Below are positions 6,299 through 6,306 of a stretch of 6,306 bases of DNA, one piece after another. The position numbers and the translations under genes are program-made. This DNA comes from Desulfobacter sp. (lineage in GTDB: Bacteria; Desulfobacterota; Desulfobacteria; Desulfobacterales; Desulfobacteraceae). The notes beneath the pieces were generated by a model. That model did no database searches and was not told the origin of the DNA. It worked only from the letters and a program-made list of their open reading frames with translations. The first letter of the stretch is position 1, and each line of letters begins with the position of its first letter. The DNA lies in contig JAQYWJ010000132.1 of assembly GCA_030145005.1 (NCBI GenBank), positions 1 to 6,306 of the forward strand. Reading direction: 5' to 3'.

Positions 6299-6305
6299 CT
6301 CCTTT
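6299..6305 (-). promoter_or_regulatory. Ribosome binding site of the RHH-like gene
   Basis: AAAGGAG, five bases before the ATG at 6293, is the strongest Shine-Dalgarno sequence in the window and decides the start. It lies at the window edge, so any promoter is outside. Confidence 0.75.
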
Positions 6306-6306
6306 T

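Overview
All six genes in this window lie on the minus strand, so they are read from the right edge to the left. The gene families, the moderate base composition and the presence of a Gld-type ABC system in an organism with no other gliding genes in view suggest a Desulfobacterota (delta-proteobacterial, Desulfobacter-like) chromosome. This is an impression from protein style; there is no rRNA or marker gene here to prove it. I see no tRNA, rRNA, insertion sequence, CRISPR array or phage gene.

Layout, in the direction of transcription. (1) 6293-5718 encodes a 191-residue protein of no recognised family. Its first 115 residues read as two consecutive CopG/Arc-like ribbon-helix-helix modules, followed by a charged helical tail. 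(2) After a 92-base gap comes a tight five-gene run. It starts with an ABC ATPase (5625-4681, TTG start). Next are a six-helix GldF-like permease (4677-3973), a 727-residue GldG-family auxiliary protein anchored at both ends (3963-1780) and a DUF4340 protein with an N-terminal anchor (1757-741). The run ends with a PlsC-type lysophospholipid acyltransferase (744-25, GTG start). Gaps inside this run are 3, 9 and 22 bases, and the last junction is a 4-base overlap, so it is almost certainly one transcription unit with coupled translation.

How the parts may work together. ATPase, permease and GldG correspond to the GldA-GldF-GldG complex first defined in gliding Bacteroidetes, whose transported substrate is not established. 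DUF4340 proteins are frequent partners of GldG-family proteins outside that phylum. ATPase and permease would form the inner-membrane motor. GldG and DUF4340 would present large domains on the outer face of the inner membrane. The translationally coupled acyltransferase is the one metabolic clue, and it hints at an envelope-lipid role; that role is inference. The upstream RHH-like protein is a candidate regulator, again only by position and fold.

No stretch longer than 300 bases lacks a gene. The only real intergenic space is 5626-5717. It holds a Shine-Dalgarno sequence for the TTG start, a possible 11-codon leader ORF and a weak dyad, but no convincing promoter or terminator. The left edge contains an 8-base inverted repeat around the last stop codon that could be part of a terminator cut by the window end.
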